From Jejubacter calystegiae (GTDB taxonomy: Bacteria > Pseudomonadota > Gammaproteobacteria > Enterobacterales > Enterobacteriaceae), in the NCBI RefSeq assembly GCF_005671395.1, contig NZ_CP040428.1, positions 1,736,001 to 1,800,000 of the forward strand: DNA of 64,000 nt. The letters run 5' to 3'. Of this stretch, positions 1-8,988 are shown piece after piece. A program made the translations under genes and the position numbers. The notes below the pieces were generated by a model that made no database searches, had not been told where the DNA came from, and saw only the letters and a program-made list of their open reading frames with translations. The first letter of the stretch is position 1; the number at the start of each line of letters is the position of its first letter.

Positions 1-906
1 ATTGTCGCTATCGTGGCGCTGATTGTGGTGGGGCTGGTGATGGTGCTGATGCACTTCCAGGCGCCTTCTGGCGTTCAGGCGTCGTTCTCCCATCTGTGGA
101 ATGACGGCGGCTGGTTCCCGAAAGGCATCAGCGGCTTCTTTGCCGGATTCCAGATAGCGGTATTCGCCTTTGTGGGGATCGAACTGGTGGGGACCACCGC
201 CGCAGAAACCAAAGATCCGGAGAAGACGCTGCCGCGGGCGATCAACTCCATTCCGCTGCGTATCATCATGTTCTACGTCTGCTCACTGATCATTATTATG
301 TCGGTCACCCCCTGGGGCTCAGTGGTGCCGAACAAGAGCCCGTTTGTGGAGCTGTTTGTACTGGTGGGACTTCCGGCCGCAGCCAGTATCATTAACTTCG
401 TGGTACTGACCTCTGCCGCCTCTTCGGCCAACAGCGGGGTCTTTTCCACCAGCCGTATGCTCTACGGTCTGGCCCAGGATGGCGTGGCGCCTCAGCGTTT
501 TGCCCGTCTGTCGCGTCGTGCGGTACCGGCATCCGGCCTGACCTTCTCCTGCGTCTGTCTGCTGGGCGGTGTGGTGTTGATCTACCTGATTCCGGATGTG
601 ATGAAGGTCTTCACTATGGTCACCACCGTTTCCGCTATCCTGTTTATGTTTGTCTGGACCATTATTCTCTGCTCTTACCTGGTCTACCGTAAGCGCAGTC
701 CGGAGCTGCACCAGAAGTCGGTGTATAAGATGCCGATGGGGAAACTGATGTGCTGGGTCTGCATGGCGTTCTTCGCCTGCGTGATCGTACTGCTCACGCT
801 GGAACAGGATACCCGCCAGGCGCTGATGGTTACGCCACTCTGGTTCGTGGTGCTGGGTCTGGGCTGGCTGATGCTGCGCCGTAAGGCCGCACGCGCTAAC
901 GGATAA
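1..906 (+). CDS. cycA: D-serine/D-alanine/glycine transporter CycA, 3' part
   Basis: Inner-membrane amino-acid:proton symporter of the APC family that imports D-serine, D-alanine and glycine. The window opens inside the gene: 301 C-terminal codons remain, matching about residues 170-470 of the 470-residue E. coli protein, so the first transmembrane segments lie outside. Recognisable stretches are FAFVGIELVGTTAAETKDPE and SSANSGVFSTSRMLYGLAQ, with alternating hydrophobic helices to a basic RRKAARANG tail. An intrinsic terminator follows the stop codon. Identity is assigned by near colinear recall of E. coli CycA; the incomplete 5' end is due only to the window edge. Confidence 0.96.
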   Translation: MVAIVALIVVGLVMVLMHFQAPSGVQASFSHLWNDGGWFPKGISGFFAGFQIAVFAFVGIELVGTTAAETKDPEKTLPRAINSIPLRIIMFYVCSLIIIMSVTPWGSVVPNKSPFVELFVLVGLPAAASIINFVVLTSAASSANSGVFSTSRMLYGLAQDGVAPQRFARLSRRAVPASGLTFSCVCLLGGVVLIYLIPDVMKVFTMVTTVSAILFMFVWTIILCSYLVYRKRSPELHQKSVYKMPMGKLMCWVCMAFFACVIVLLTLEQDTRQALMVTPLWFVVLGLGWLMLRRKAARANG

Positions 907-930
907 AAAATGGCCCCGTAATGGGGCCGA
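905..930 (-). terminator. Intrinsic terminator for ytfE
   Basis: GGCCCC (912-917) and GGGGCC (923-928) form a 6-bp stem with a 5-nt loop. Read on the minus strand the stem is followed by six T residues (complement of 905-910), so it would stop ytfE transcription entering cycA. Confidence 0.75.
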
Positions 931-944
931 ATGGGAGACAACGC

Positions 945-969
945 AGGCGCCTTAAGGGCGCCTTTTTGT
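945..969 (+). terminator. Intrinsic terminator for cycA
   Basis: AGGCGCC (945-951) pairs with GGCGCCT (957-963) around a 5-nt loop, followed by a T tract to 967. It faces the ytfE terminator, giving a back-to-back pair between convergent genes; its T tract abuts the ytfE stop codon. Confidence 0.8.
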
Positions 970-1634
970 TATTTATCTCCTGCGAGGGCGCGCGGAAAAA
1001 GAACGTTGTTTTCCAGACTGATGTGGTTCATCAGATCGTCAATGGTTTCATTAATACCGTTATACAGGGCGCGCCAGGTGGTGCAGGCTTCCGGCGGCGG
1101 CGTGACGTTATTCGTGGTGTGCTTAATCACCTCCAGCAGTTCACCCGCTTCATCGTGCTCGCTCTCCATCACATTGATGGGGCCAGCGCACTGGGTGCCC
1201 ATACCCTGTTTGATCATTGGGAACAGAATCTGCTCCTCTTTCATCATGTGGCTGCTCAGCTCTTCATGCAGCATGGTCAGGTATTTTGCCAGGCCGCGCG
1301 GCACACCCGGTTTATCGGCATGAACGCGCTCGACTTTAGTCGCCTGCATAATAAGCTCAGGAAGCTGCTCGCGGTGCCGGTCATGGTAACGGACAAGGAT
1401 ATGGTCGATGATTTCGCTTAGTGGTGCGCTGCGCCACTCTTTTTCGGGTTGTTCGGTGGCAAGCTGAGCCAGTTCGGCTTCAATGGCCTCCAGGTTCAGC
1501 TCGCGGCGGGCTGCGGCGCGCGCCAGAGTTTGCTTACCGCCGCAGCAGAAGTCGAGATCGTATTTACGGAACAGCGCTGACGCACGCGGAATCGTTAACG
1601 CCAGTTCCCCTAAAGCCTGGTCACGGAAAGCCAT
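969..1634 (-). CDS. ytfE: Iron-sulfur cluster repair protein YtfE (RIC)
   Basis: Cytoplasmic di-iron protein that restores Fe-S clusters damaged by nitric oxide and oxidants. The N-terminal ScdA-type region has the Cys pair C30-C31 in [10 protein letters not shown]; the hemerythrin-like domain shows the expected iron ligands H84, H129, E133, H160, H204 and E208. The 221-residue length fits the E. coli protein (220). The start MAFRDQ is preferred over an in-frame ATG five codons upstream because GAGG lies 9 nt before it. A probable NsrR box lies just upstream, consistent with NO-responsive control of ytfE in E. coli. Confidence 0.96.
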   Translation of the reverse strand: MAFRDQALGELALTIPRASALFRKYDLDFCCGGKQTLARAAARRELNLEAIEAELAQLATEQPEKEWRSAPLSEIIDHILVRYHDRHREQLPELIMQATKVERVHADKPGVPRGLAKYLTMLHEELSSHMMKEEQILFPMIKQGMGTQCAGPINVMESEHDEAGELLEVIKHTTNNVTPPPEACTTWRALYNGINETIDDLMNHISLENNVLFPRALAGDK

Positions 1635-1660
1635 AGCCAAAATCCTCATCAGTAAATTAT

Positions 1661-1683
1661 AAATTGCATTTTAAATGCATCTT
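1661..1683 (-). promoter_or_regulatory. Probable NsrR operator of ytfE
   Basis: On the minus strand AAGATGCATTT is followed after 1 nt by its near mirror image (AAATTGCATTT on the plus strand), an 11-1-11 arrangement. AAGATGCATTT fits the known NsrR half-site AAGATGCYTTT except at one position. It sits 27 nt upstream of the chosen ytfE start. The match is read from sequence; NsrR binding here is inferred from the E. coli ytfE case. Confidence 0.75.
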
Positions 1684-1696
1684 TAAGGGAAAGCTA

Positions 1697-2662
1697 TCAC
1701 TCTTTTACATTGGCGCTGACAACGGTCGGTGCCGGTCTGGCGCGTACCGCCATTACAACACCAACAATCAGGGCTGCAATGCCGAACAGCGTCGCCAGTG
1801 GCGGCCAGCTATGACGCAGCACAAACGCGTAGAGCAGCCCTGCCAGATTTTCGAAGACGATGAGCGGGCCGAGGATCACGGTGGGAAGTCGCTGACTGGC
1901 TTCATTCCAGCACAGGGCGCCAATCCAGGAGCAGAGAATGGCAATAACGAACATCAGGGCGATAAACTGACCCGGCTGCGGACCAAAGGGCAGCGGGAAG
2001 TCGGGCTCCTGCCAGGCGAGCCAGAGACAACCCCCCAGATAACCGATAAGCGACAGCGGCAGAATCGCCAGCCCCTGTGCCGTGGCCCACATCATCGGAC
2101 TTTTATCGGGGTTTTCTCGCAGCCAGCGGGCATTTTGCAGGGCATAGACGGCCCAGCAGATCATCGCCAGTAGCGCCATGCCCAGACCCGCGCCGTAGCG
2201 CAGCGGGCTGAAATTGGGCAGTCCGTGGCGGAGTTCGGCGATATTCACCAGCACCAGCCCTACGGCGACGATCGTCAGCGACAGCAGCAGTCGGCGCCAG
2301 GGCAAATGGCCGTCGCGCTGGCTGTAGAGCAGATTGGCGCAGATGGGCAGCACCACCGGCAGGGCGCCGACGATCATGGTGGATACCGGCGAACCTGTCC
2401 GTTGAATGGCGGCGGCAAGGAACAGGTAATAGACCAGATTACCGATGGTGGAGATGCGCAGTGCGGTCAGCCAGTCCCGGCGGTTGAGCTGGCGCAGGCG
2501 TCGACGTCCGAGCCAGGCCAGTGGCAGCGCAATCACCCCCAGCGCCAGATAGCGCCCCGTAGACAGCAGCACCGCCGGATAGTCTGGCGCCAGCATCGGC
2601 CCCACAAAGATCAAACCCCACATCAGCCCCGCCATCAGGGCCCAGATAATACCGCTCAGCAT
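1697..2662 (-). CDS. ytfF: EamA/DMT-family inner-membrane transporter YtfF
   Basis: Predicted ten-helix drug/metabolite transporter of the EamA type; substrate unknown. The 321 residues match E. coli YtfF in length and along the sequence, for example AGLMWGLIFVGP near the N-terminus and ENPDKSPMMWATAQ in the middle. Two EamA repeats (about residues 5-130 and 165-310) are visible as hydrophobic blocks. In E. coli ytfF adjoins ytfG; here an AraC-type regulator gene lies 75 bp upstream in the same direction, so the two may be co-transcribed and the regulator may control this transporter. Confidence 0.9.
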   Translation of the reverse strand: MLSGIIWALMAGLMWGLIFVGPMLAPDYPAVLLSTGRYLALGVIALPLAWLGRRRLRQLNRRDWLTALRISTIGNLVYYLFLAAAIQRTGSPVSTMIVGALPVVLPICANLLYSQRDGHLPWRRLLLSLTIVAVGLVLVNIAELRHGLPNFSPLRYGAGLGMALLAMICWAVYALQNARWLRENPDKSPMMWATAQGLAILPLSLIGYLGGCLWLAWQEPDFPLPFGPQPGQFIALMFVIAILCSWIGALCWNEASQRLPTVILGPLIVFENLAGLLYAFVLRHSWPPLATLFGIAALIVGVVMAVRARPAPTVVSANVKE

Positions 2663-2737
2663 CTTTTCATCCTTCTTAACTGTCTGGCGGCGAGTGTAGG
2701 GAGATGGGAGGTGGAAATATTGTCGCAGCTTGCGGTA

Positions 2738-3559
2738 TTAGCCGCGTACCTGCTTCTGATAGCGTGCAGGAGTAATGCCATAGCGCCACGAGAAGGCGCG
2801 GGTCAGATGGGCCTGATCGCTCAGGCCAGTTGCGGCGGCAACGGCGGCGGGGGCCATGCCGTTGGTCAGCAACTGTTTAGCGCGCCACAGGCGAATCGCC
2901 ATCAGCATCTGGTGCGGCGTGACGTGGAAGTGGGCTTTGAACTGGCGCTGGAAGTGCCAGGGGCTCAGGGCGGCGATGGCGGCCAGCTCATCCAGAGTCA
3001 CAGGGCGCATGTAGTTATCATGCAGATATTCCCGCACCCGCGAGAAGCGCCGGGTAGCCTCACGCGGCGCGGGGGGCGCTGAGGCAATCGGGCGTAACAG
3101 TTCCACCAGCTGCAACAGAATTCCCTGACGGGCCAGCGGATCGTCGTGCTGCCAGATAGCCTGAATCAGCGCCAGCGTCGCACTGGCACGGGCGGGATCC
3201 TGGCGGACCGCATCGTGAAACCACCATACCGGCTCGCCGCTGATCTCACTCAGGGTGTGAGGATCCAGATAGATCATCTGGTAGCGCCAGCCGTCCTGAC
3301 TTTCAGCCTGGCCGGTATGCAGCTCGTCGGGATTCATGGTGACCAGCGAACCGGCTCCGGCGACATGCCAGGCGCCGCGGTAACGAAAGCGCTCGGCCCC
3401 TTGCTCGATGGCGCCAATGCCGAACCCCTCGTGGGTATGGGGTTCAAAGGCGTAGCGTGCGATATGGGCGCGATAAAGCTCCACGCCAGGCAGACCCGGC
3501 AGGTGCCGGAAGCTGGCGCGGTCGCGAATATCGTTGAACTCGTCAGGAACGCCCTGCAT
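2738..3559 (-). CDS. AraC-family transcriptional regulator
   Basis: A 273-residue AraC-type activator with an N-terminal cupin-like ligand domain (about residues 15-140; note HTHEGFGIG and NPDELHTGQ) and a C-terminal double helix-turn-helix (about 165-270). The latter contains LDELAAIAALSPWHFQRQFK and the characteristic YGITPARYQKQ near the end. The ligand is not deducible. It sits between ytfF and ytfG, which are adjacent in E. coli, so this is a lineage-specific insertion or retained ancestral gene. Co-orientation with ytfF makes that transporter the most likely target, by inference only. Confidence 0.85.
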   Translation of the reverse strand: MQGVPDEFNDIRDRASFRHLPGLPGVELYRAHIARYAFEPHTHEGFGIGAIEQGAERFRYRGAWHVAGAGSLVTMNPDELHTGQAESQDGWRYQMIYLDPHTLSEISGEPVWWFHDAVRQDPARASATLALIQAIWQHDDPLARQGILLQLVELLRPIASAPPAPREATRRFSRVREYLHDNYMRPVTLDELAAIAALSPWHFQRQFKAHFHVTPHQMLMAIRLWRAKQLLTNGMAPAAVAAATGLSDQAHLTRAFSWRYGITPARYQKQVRG

Positions 3560-3604
3560 ACCGCTCTCCCGTTAGCATCCCCCCATTATAGGGGGATGGC
3601 GGGA

Positions 3605-4456
3605 TTATGACAGCGCTGCGCTCAGGCTCTGGGGTAGCGGGATAGTGGGGCGCCCCAGCAACTGGCTGAGTTGATGGCTGTCGTCATAGAGCCCTCCCTG
3701 GGCGGCGGCGCTGTCGGAATTCGCCAGCATGGCGGCCAGTCCTTCCGGCAGCCCGGCTCCGAGCAGCGCTGCCTGATAGTCAGCCTCGCTCAGATTGCGG
3801 TAGACCAGCGGCTTTCCGCTGATACGCGCAGCTTCCTCTGCCAGCTGGCTCAGCGTCCAGCCTTCGTCCGCGGCCAGTTCCCAGACGTTACCGGCCGGGT
3901 TGTCCTGAGTCATGACGCTGGCGGCCGCAGCGGCATAGTCGGCACGCGGCGCGGCGGCGATTTTGCCGTTACCTGCACAGCCAATAAAGACGCCATGTTC
4001 AAGGGCTGGACCCAGGCTTGCCAGATAGTTTTCTACGTACCAGCCGTTGCGCAGCAGTGCATAAGGAATGCCGCTTTCGGCCAGCATGGCTTCCGTTTCC
4101 ACGTGTTCCGCCGCCAGCCCCAGTGGTGAACGATCGGCGTGCAGCAGGCTGGTATAGGCGATAAATTTTACGCCTGCGCTAAGTGCTGCGTTGATTACAT
4201 GGCGATGCTGAGCGCTACGCTGGCCCACCTCGCTGGACGAGATAAACAGGAGTCGTTCTGCGCCATTGAGTGCATTGCTGAGCGCGGTTTCATCGCTATA
4301 GTCAGCCTGTCTGACGCTGATGCCCGCTTCCGCAAGGCAGCTGACCTTCGCCGGATTGCGCACGATGGCGATAAGCTGGCTGGCGGGAATGCTTTTTAAC
4401 AGCTCGCGAATGGCAAGACGGCCCAGTTGGCCGGATGCACCAGTGACAGCAATCAT
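3605..4456 (-). CDS. qorB: NAD(P)H:quinone oxidoreductase QorB (YtfG)
   Basis: NmrA/SDR-like NADPH-dependent quinone reductase. The N-terminal TGASGQLG is the Rossmann dinucleotide-binding motif; ISSSEVGQR, AYTSLLHADRSPLGLA and LLRNGWYVENYLAS are family hallmarks. The start MIAVTGASG is chosen over an ATG 14 codons upstream because AAGGAG lies 8 nt before it and the E. coli protein begins identically. The product is 283 residues against 286 in E. coli. It diverges from ytfH, an HxlR-type regulator, across an 81-bp gap, the usual layout for an HxlR regulator and its target oxidoreductase. Confidence 0.94.
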   Translation of the reverse strand: MIAVTGASGQLGRLAIRELLKSIPASQLIAIVRNPAKVSCLAEAGISVRQADYSDETALSNALNGAERLLFISSSEVGQRSAQHRHVINAALSAGVKFIAYTSLLHADRSPLGLAAEHVETEAMLAESGIPYALLRNGWYVENYLASLGPALEHGVFIGCAGNGKIAAAPRADYAAAAASVMTQDNPAGNVWELAADEGWTLSQLAEEAARISGKPLVYRNLSEADYQAALLGAGLPEGLAAMLANSDSAAAQGGLYDDSHQLSQLLGRPTIPLPQSLSAALS

Positions 4457-4500
4457 TTTTCTGCTCCTTATGGTGGGTTTGCTGTGGCACAATATCACCC

Positions 4501-4526
4501 TAACTAACTTTTAGTAAGTACGTACC
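4501..4526. promoter_or_regulatory. Dyad symmetry in the qorB-ytfH divergent promoter
   Basis: ACTA (4503-4506) and TAGT (4512-4515) form an interrupted dyad, followed by the palindrome GTACGTAC (4518-4525). The block lies 12 nt before the ytfH start and within 70 nt of the qorB start, a plausible binding place for the HxlR-family protein YtfH. Function is inferred from position only. Confidence 0.4.
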
Positions 4527-4537
4527 AGAAGGTAACT

Positions 4538-4984
4538 ATGAAACAGAACGAGTCGGCCAATTCCCTGAGTGAAAAACTGCGGACCGGGAATCTGTTTGCC
4601 GAAAAATGTCCGTCACGCGAAGTCCTGAAGCACCTTACCAGTCGCTGGGGCGTACTGATTATGGTGGCGCTGCGCGATGGCACTCATCGCTTCAGCGAGT
4701 TGCGCCGTAAGATGGGGGGGGTAAGTGAGAAGATGCTGGCCCAAAGCCTGCAATGGCTGGAAGCCGATGGTTTTGTACTCAGACGCGCCCGCCCGGTGGT
4801 GCCGCCTCATGTGGAGTATAGCCTGACACCGCTGGGCTGGGAGGTGAGCGAGAAGGTTGCCGCGCTGGCCGACTGGATAGAGGACAATCTGCCACGGGTG
4901 CAGGAAGTCAGCCGGGCCGAAGAGCGCGGCACCGGCGAGGCGAAACAGCCCGTTACGGCTGTTGCAGATTCAACTGCCAGATAG
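4538..4984 (+). CDS. ytfH: HxlR-family redox-type regulator YtfH
   Basis: MarR-like winged-helix regulator of the HxlR family. The core [18 protein letters not shown] with a conserved Cys at the start of the DNA-binding domain, then [20 protein letters not shown], matches E. coli YtfH. The 148 residues exceed the 126 of E. coli YtfH because of an unmatched Glu/Ala-rich tail after residue ~118. That tail overlaps the 3' end of convergent cpdB by 32 bp. SD AGAAGGT precedes the ATG. The Cys-containing HxlR class senses electrophiles in other bacteria; control of qorB is inferred from divergence. Confidence 0.9.
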   Translation: MKQNESANSLSEKLRTGNLFAEKCPSREVLKHLTSRWGVLIMVALRDGTHRFSELRRKMGGVSEKMLAQSLQWLEADGFVLRRARPVVPPHVEYSLTPLGWEVSEKVAALADWIEDNLPRVQEVSRAEERGTGEAKQPVTAVADSTAR

Positions 4985-6899
4985 CGAAACCGATATCATC
5001 GCTGCCTACCCGGGTCATTGGATACCGGGCGTTGGCTCGAATGAAGGCGCTGGCTTTTTCTGTCGGCGAGGTTTCGAAGCGAATATCCAGCGGCGTTTTG
5101 CTGTTGATGGGGGCCAGCCGCCAGTTGTTGTCCGCCGCCGGGCGGATTTCGCCGTCGCTGCGCGTGCGTCCGGCAATCCAGGTGGCCAGCACCGCGCGGT
5201 TCTCATCCGGCGAAGCAAAGGCGATGTGCTCCTCGCCGGTACCTGCGAATTTACCGCCCCAGGCGCGATAGTTATTGGTCGCCACCAGGAAAGTGGCCGT
5301 AGGATCGACAGGCTTACCGTTAAAGGTCAGCGCTTTAATACGATGGGCCTGCGGATTAATCAACTGGCATTCACCGTCGTAGCGTGCGGGCTGGGTAACA
5401 TCGATTTGATAATTTACCCCATCGATAATATCGAAGTTATAGGTGCGGAAGCCTTCCCAGTTCAAAAGCCGCTGAGGTTTACTGCTGTTAATGTCTATCT
5501 GGTTAAACTGGGCGGCGGAACACTCCAGCCACTCCCGAACCTCGAGGCCGCTGGCTTTCACCACCACCAGGGTATTGGGGTAGAGATAGAGATCGGCGGC
5601 ATTGCGGAAGGTGAGTGCGCCTTTTTCCACCTCCACGAAGCTGGCCGGATCGTTTTTACGTCCGCCGACCTTAAACGGAGCGGCGGCGGAAAGCACCGGC
5701 AGGTTTTCCAGATTGGGATCGCCCTGAATATAGCGTTTGACGTAGTCGCGTTGGGCGTTGTTCACCACCTGCACCGTGGGATCGTCCTGCACCAGCGCCA
5801 GATAACTGTACATATTGTCCGCCGAGCGGCCAATGGGCTGGCTGACAAAGTCTCGGGTGGCGTTATGGGCGTCGTTCAGAATGTTTTGTAGCTTTTTATC
5901 TACCGGGGCCAGCGATTTTTTGGCGACGTTATCGTAAATGGGGCGTGCTTCAGCACGGCCCTGCACCACCTTCCAGCTGCCGTCGTCGTTACTGAGCGCC
6001 AGATCTACAATACCGAGGTGATCGCCCCACATCCCTGGCATCACGGCGGGAATGCCGTTAAGGGTGCCTTTTTCGATATCGGCGCCGGGAATGCTGGCGA
6101 AATCCTTACCCGGGAAAACGGCGTGAGCATGGCCGAAGAGAATGGCATCAATACCCGGCACCTGGCTCAGGTAGCCCGCTGAGTTTTCGGCCATGGCCTG
6201 CCAGGGATCGCTGGAAAGACCGGAGTGGGCCACCGCTACCACAATATCCGCGCCCTCTTTACGCATCTGCGGCACGTAGCGGCGGGCGGTTTCAGTGATG
6301 TCATCCACGGTCACCCGGCCTTTCAGATTCGCCCGATCCCAGACCATAATCTGCGGCGGCACAAAGCCGATGTAGCCGATGTTCAGCGTATGGGACTGCC
6401 CGTCGCGATCTTTTACCCGGGTTTTCTTTATCAGGTATGGGGTAAACAGCGGCTCGCCAGTTTTTACACTGCGGATATTCGCGTTAACGTAGGGAAAGCG
6501 AGCCCCCGCCAGCGCCTGGTGCAGATAGTCCAGCCCGTAATTAAATTCGTGATTTCCCAGGTTGCCGACGGCGTAATCCAGGGTATTCATCGCCTTATAG
6601 ACCGGGTGCACTTCACCTTTACTCAGTCCCTTATGCGCCATGTAGTCGCCGAGCGGACTGCCCTGAATCAGATCGCCATTATCCACCAGTACGCTGTTGG
6701 TTGCCTCTGCCCGGGCGATTCCGATCAGGCTGGCGGTACGTACCAGGCCAAATTTGTCACTCGGCGTATCCTTGTAGTAATCGAAGGCCAGCATATTGCT
6801 GTGCAGATCCGTGGTTTCCATAATCCGCAGATCGAGCGTCACAGCGTGAGCGCCGACCGCGACCAGCATGGCAATAAGCGTTGCGCTAAACTTAATCAT
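4953..6899 (-). CDS. cpdB: 2',3'-cyclic-nucleotide 2'-phosphodiesterase/3'-nucleotidase CpdB
   Basis: Periplasmic bifunctional enzyme releasing nucleosides from 2',3'-cyclic nucleotides and 3'-nucleotides. The 648-residue product has a signal peptide ([19 protein letters not shown]), a metallophosphatase domain with [27 protein letters not shown] and [10 protein letters not shown] metal-site motifs, and the C-terminal 5'-nucleotidase domain. Two ATG codons are adjacent; the second (6899) gives the E. coli-like start with AAGGA 8 nt upstream. A reading frame runs 45 codons further upstream but lacks a start signal. It diverges from cysQ, as in E. coli. Confidence 0.96.
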   Translation of the reverse strand: MIKFSATLIAMLVAVGAHAVTLDLRIMETTDLHSNMLAFDYYKDTPSDKFGLVRTASLIGIARAEATNSVLVDNGDLIQGSPLGDYMAHKGLSKGEVHPVYKAMNTLDYAVGNLGNHEFNYGLDYLHQALAGARFPYVNANIRSVKTGEPLFTPYLIKKTRVKDRDGQSHTLNIGYIGFVPPQIMVWDRANLKGRVTVDDITETARRYVPQMRKEGADIVVAVAHSGLSSDPWQAMAENSAGYLSQVPGIDAILFGHAHAVFPGKDFASIPGADIEKGTLNGIPAVMPGMWGDHLGIVDLALSNDDGSWKVVQGRAEARPIYDNVAKKSLAPVDKKLQNILNDAHNATRDFVSQPIGRSADNMYSYLALVQDDPTVQVVNNAQRDYVKRYIQGDPNLENLPVLSAAAPFKVGGRKNDPASFVEVEKGALTFRNAADLYLYPNTLVVVKASGLEVREWLECSAAQFNQIDINSSKPQRLLNWEGFRTYNFDIIDGVNYQIDVTQPARYDGECQLINPQAHRIKALTFNGKPVDPTATFLVATNNYRAWGGKFAGTGEEHIAFASPDENRAVLATWIAGRTRSDGEIRPAADNNWRLAPINSKTPLDIRFETSPTEKASAFIRANARYPMTRVGSDDIGFAIWQLNLQQP

Positions 6900-7117
6900 C
6901 ATTAACGTCCTTTTTTCCGAACTGTTTCGCAAAACGTCGCGCAGGAAAGAGTAAATTGCGGTTAAAAGCGTGAATCCTGCCAGAAAACGAAGCGGGGAAA
7001 CCGGAATTCCTTCACAGATAGCGCAGTCTGGCATAATGAGATATAAAAACTCATATGTTAAAACAACAGGTTAATCGCCAGAAGGTGGTTAACAGGCAAC
7101 ACAACACGAGGTGAACG

Positions 7118-7861
7118 ATGTTAGAGAATATTTGCCAGCTCGCGCGGGAGGCCGGCGATGCCATTATGCGGGTCTACAACGGGGAGCAGCCGCTGGAAGC
7201 CAGCAGTAAATCAGACGATTCACCGGTGACGGCGGCGGATATCGCCGCGCACGAAATCATTATGGCAGGGCTGCAAAAGCTGACGCCGGAGATCCCGGTG
7301 CTGTCAGAAGAGGCGCCCCAGAGCTGGGACGAACGTCAGAGCTGGCAGCGCTACTGGCTGGTGGATCCGCTGGATGGCACCAAAGAGTTTTTGAAGCGCA
7401 ACGGCGAGTTTACCGTGAATATTGCCCTTATCGAGAACGGCAAAGCGGTAATGGGGGTGGTCTATGCTCCGGTGCTGAAAGAGATGTACAGCGCGGCGGA
7501 AGGGAAGGCCTGGAAGGAAGAGGGCGGGGTGAATAACCCCATCCATATTCGCGACGGCAAGCCGCCGCTGGTGGTGATTAGCCGCTCCCATGGCAACGAT
7601 CCTGAACTGAATGAGTACCTCCAGCAACTGGGCGAACATCAGACCACTTCGATTGGCTCGTCGCTGAAGTTTTGCCTGGTGGCGGAAGGTAAGGCGCAAC
7701 TCTACCCGCGCTTCGGGCCGACCAATATCTGGGATACCGCTGCGGGCCATGCGGTGGCGGTGGCCGCCGGAGCACATGTTAACGACTGGCAGGGGCGGCC
7801 CCTGGACTACACACCGCGTGAATCCTTCCTGAATCCGGGTTTCCGGGTCTCTATTTTTTAA
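7118..7861 (+). CDS. cysQ: 3'(2'),5'-bisphosphate nucleotidase CysQ
   Basis: Hydrolyses 3'-phosphoadenosine 5'-phosphate (PAP), the by-product of sulfate assimilation, to AMP. Metal-binding motifs of the inositol-monophosphatase superfamily are all present: SEEAP (E64-E65), DPLDGT (D83, D86) and [10 protein letters not shown] near residue 207. The 247 residues match E. coli CysQ (246). GAGGTGA provides the ribosome-binding site. The last 11 bp overlap the convergent ytfJ gene. Confidence 0.96.
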   Translation: MLENICQLAREAGDAIMRVYNGEQPLEASSKSDDSPVTAADIAAHEIIMAGLQKLTPEIPVLSEEAPQSWDERQSWQRYWLVDPLDGTKEFLKRNGEFTVNIALIENGKAVMGVVYAPVLKEMYSAAEGKAWKEEGGVNNPIHIRDGKPPLVVISRSHGNDPELNEYLQQLGEHQTTSIGSSLKFCLVAEGKAQLYPRFGPTNIWDTAAGHAVAVAAGAHVNDWQGRPLDYTPRESFLNPGFRVSIF

Positions 7862-8408
7862 CCAGCTGATGCAGCAGGGCGACCACCTGCTGCACTTCCT
7901 GAGCGCTCAGGGCGCCATCTTTGACATAGCGCACCCGCCCGTCGCTATCCAGCACCACAATAGCTGAACCGCCGGACTCCAGTTTCCAGGTCTGCTGTAC
8001 CCGTCCCTGGTCATCTACCACGAACTGCGACCAGGGGTACTGCTTTTTATTACCCTCAATGCTGCTGCGCACAAACATACCGGTGCCGGGAATGGCGTCG
8101 TCGGTGTTGACGATGGTGGTGGTCTGGTAGCGCTCCTTCGGCAGTCTGGCCTGTTTGATGGCTTCAATCAGTGAGGCATTCATCTCTTTTGCCGAAGCGC
8201 GTCCGGCAATATGTTGCACCACTCGCACTTTTCCAATTAGCTGGCTACTGTTCCAGTTTTTGTAGCTAAACTTATCCTGGTTGAGCACCAGTTCCCCACG
8301 GTCCGTTATACCCACCGGAGCCACACGTTGGCCGTTTTCCAGATTATGGGCGCCAGCGATAACCGGCAGCAGCAGACAGAACAGGGGTAGAACGGTACGT
8401 AGCGACAT
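7851..8408 (-). CDS. ytfJ: YtfJ-family periplasmic protein
   Basis: Small secreted protein of unknown function, 185 residues against 184 in E. coli. An N-terminal signal peptide ([20 protein letters not shown]) precedes [14 protein letters not shown], and the body has a thioredoxin-like pattern ([17 protein letters not shown], then [20 protein letters not shown]) without a CXXC pair, so it is unlikely to be a disulfide exchanger. It converges on cysQ with an 11-bp overlap. Function remains unknown; the assignment rests on family recognition. Confidence 0.9.
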   Translation of the reverse strand: MSLRTVLPLFCLLLPVIAGAHNLENGQRVAPVGITDRGELVLNQDKFSYKNWNSSQLIGKVRVVQHIAGRASAKEMNASLIEAIKQARLPKERYQTTTIVNTDDAIPGTGMFVRSSIEGNKKQYPWSQFVVDDQGRVQQTWKLESGGSAIVVLDSDGRVRYVKDGALSAQEVQQVVALLHQLVKK

Positions 8409-8718
8409 AGCGGTTCCTCTTTTTTCAGCGCGTCACTAAAGCATATGCCCGCTTTCAACCCCTTTCACGCAAGGTTAATGCCAGTTTGGGGGGCGGCGCA
8501 CACATTCTGAAATATTTGGATCGTTATTCTGAGTTCTGTGGGGAACTGAAAAGAAAGCTCTGAAAAAGTGTAATAAAACGGTAAATAACATCAGGCAGAC
8601 TGGGTGCCCTGTGATTTATGGTCTATAGTCTTCGGGCACTAAAATTTACGTCTCACTATGTCGGTTAGCCAGGTCTGGCACCGCGAGGCGTAGACCCAAA
8701 AGCAGGAGAGAATTGAGA
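8409..8718 (+). promoter_or_regulatory. ytfJ-ytfK divergent intergenic region, ytfK promoter
   Basis: This 310-nt gene-free stretch holds the divergent promoters of ytfJ and ytfK. GTGCCC (8604-8609) and GGGCAC (8634-8639) flank a candidate -10 TATAGT at 8624-8629; no good -35 lies 17 nt upstream, as expected for an activator-dependent promoter (E. coli ytfK is reported as phosphate-starvation induced). About 75 nt of leader and AGGAGAG precede the ytfK ATG. No small ORF or RNA gene was recognised. Confidence 0.5.
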
Positions 8719-8925
8719 ATGAAAATTTTCCAACGTTACAACCCGCTTCAGGTGGCGAAGTACGTGAAGATCCTGTTCCGTGGACGGTTGTATATCAAGG
8801 ATGTTGGCGCTTTCGAGTTTGATAAAGGTAAGATCCTGATCCCGAAAGTGAAAGATAAGCTTCACTTATCTGTCATGTCCGAAGTCAACCGTCAGGTTAT
8901 GCGTCTACAGACAGAGATGGCATAA
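8719..8925 (+). CDS. ytfK: YtfK, SpoT-stimulating stress protein
   Basis: A 68-residue cytosolic protein (DUF1107) that in E. coli binds SpoT and promotes (p)ppGpp accumulation during phosphate or fatty-acid limitation. The sequence appears residue-for-residue the same as E. coli YtfK as remembered, beginning [20 protein letters not shown]. The ATG at 8719 is chosen over the in-frame TTG at 8713 because AGGAGAG is spaced 8 nt from it. Extreme conservation of so small a protein supports a core role. Confidence 0.96.
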
Positions 8926-8950
8926 CCGTTCGGAGCATGAATGGAGTGAA

Positions 8951-8978
8951 GTAAAACGGCCCCGCTGGGGCCGTTGAT
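8951..8978. terminator. Bidirectional terminator between ytfK and ytfL
   Basis: AACGGCCCC (8955-8963) pairs perfectly with GGGGCCGTT (8967-8975) around a 3-nt loop. On the minus strand the stem ends in a run of T (complement of 8953-8956), fitting ytfL; the ytfK side has a weaker T content. Confidence 0.75.
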
Positions 8979-8988
8979 GTTTCTGGCG

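Noticed and set aside
2225-3082. 285-codon plus-strand frame spanning ytfF and the AraC-type gene
   Set aside because: It crosses two well-supported genes on the other strand and is rich in Gln/His/Gly/Arg as typical for antisense frames in GC-rich DNA.
6900-7034. N-terminal extension of CpdB by 45 codons
   Set aside because: The extension lacks homology and would bury the signal peptide; AAGGA is placed correctly for the ATG at 6899.
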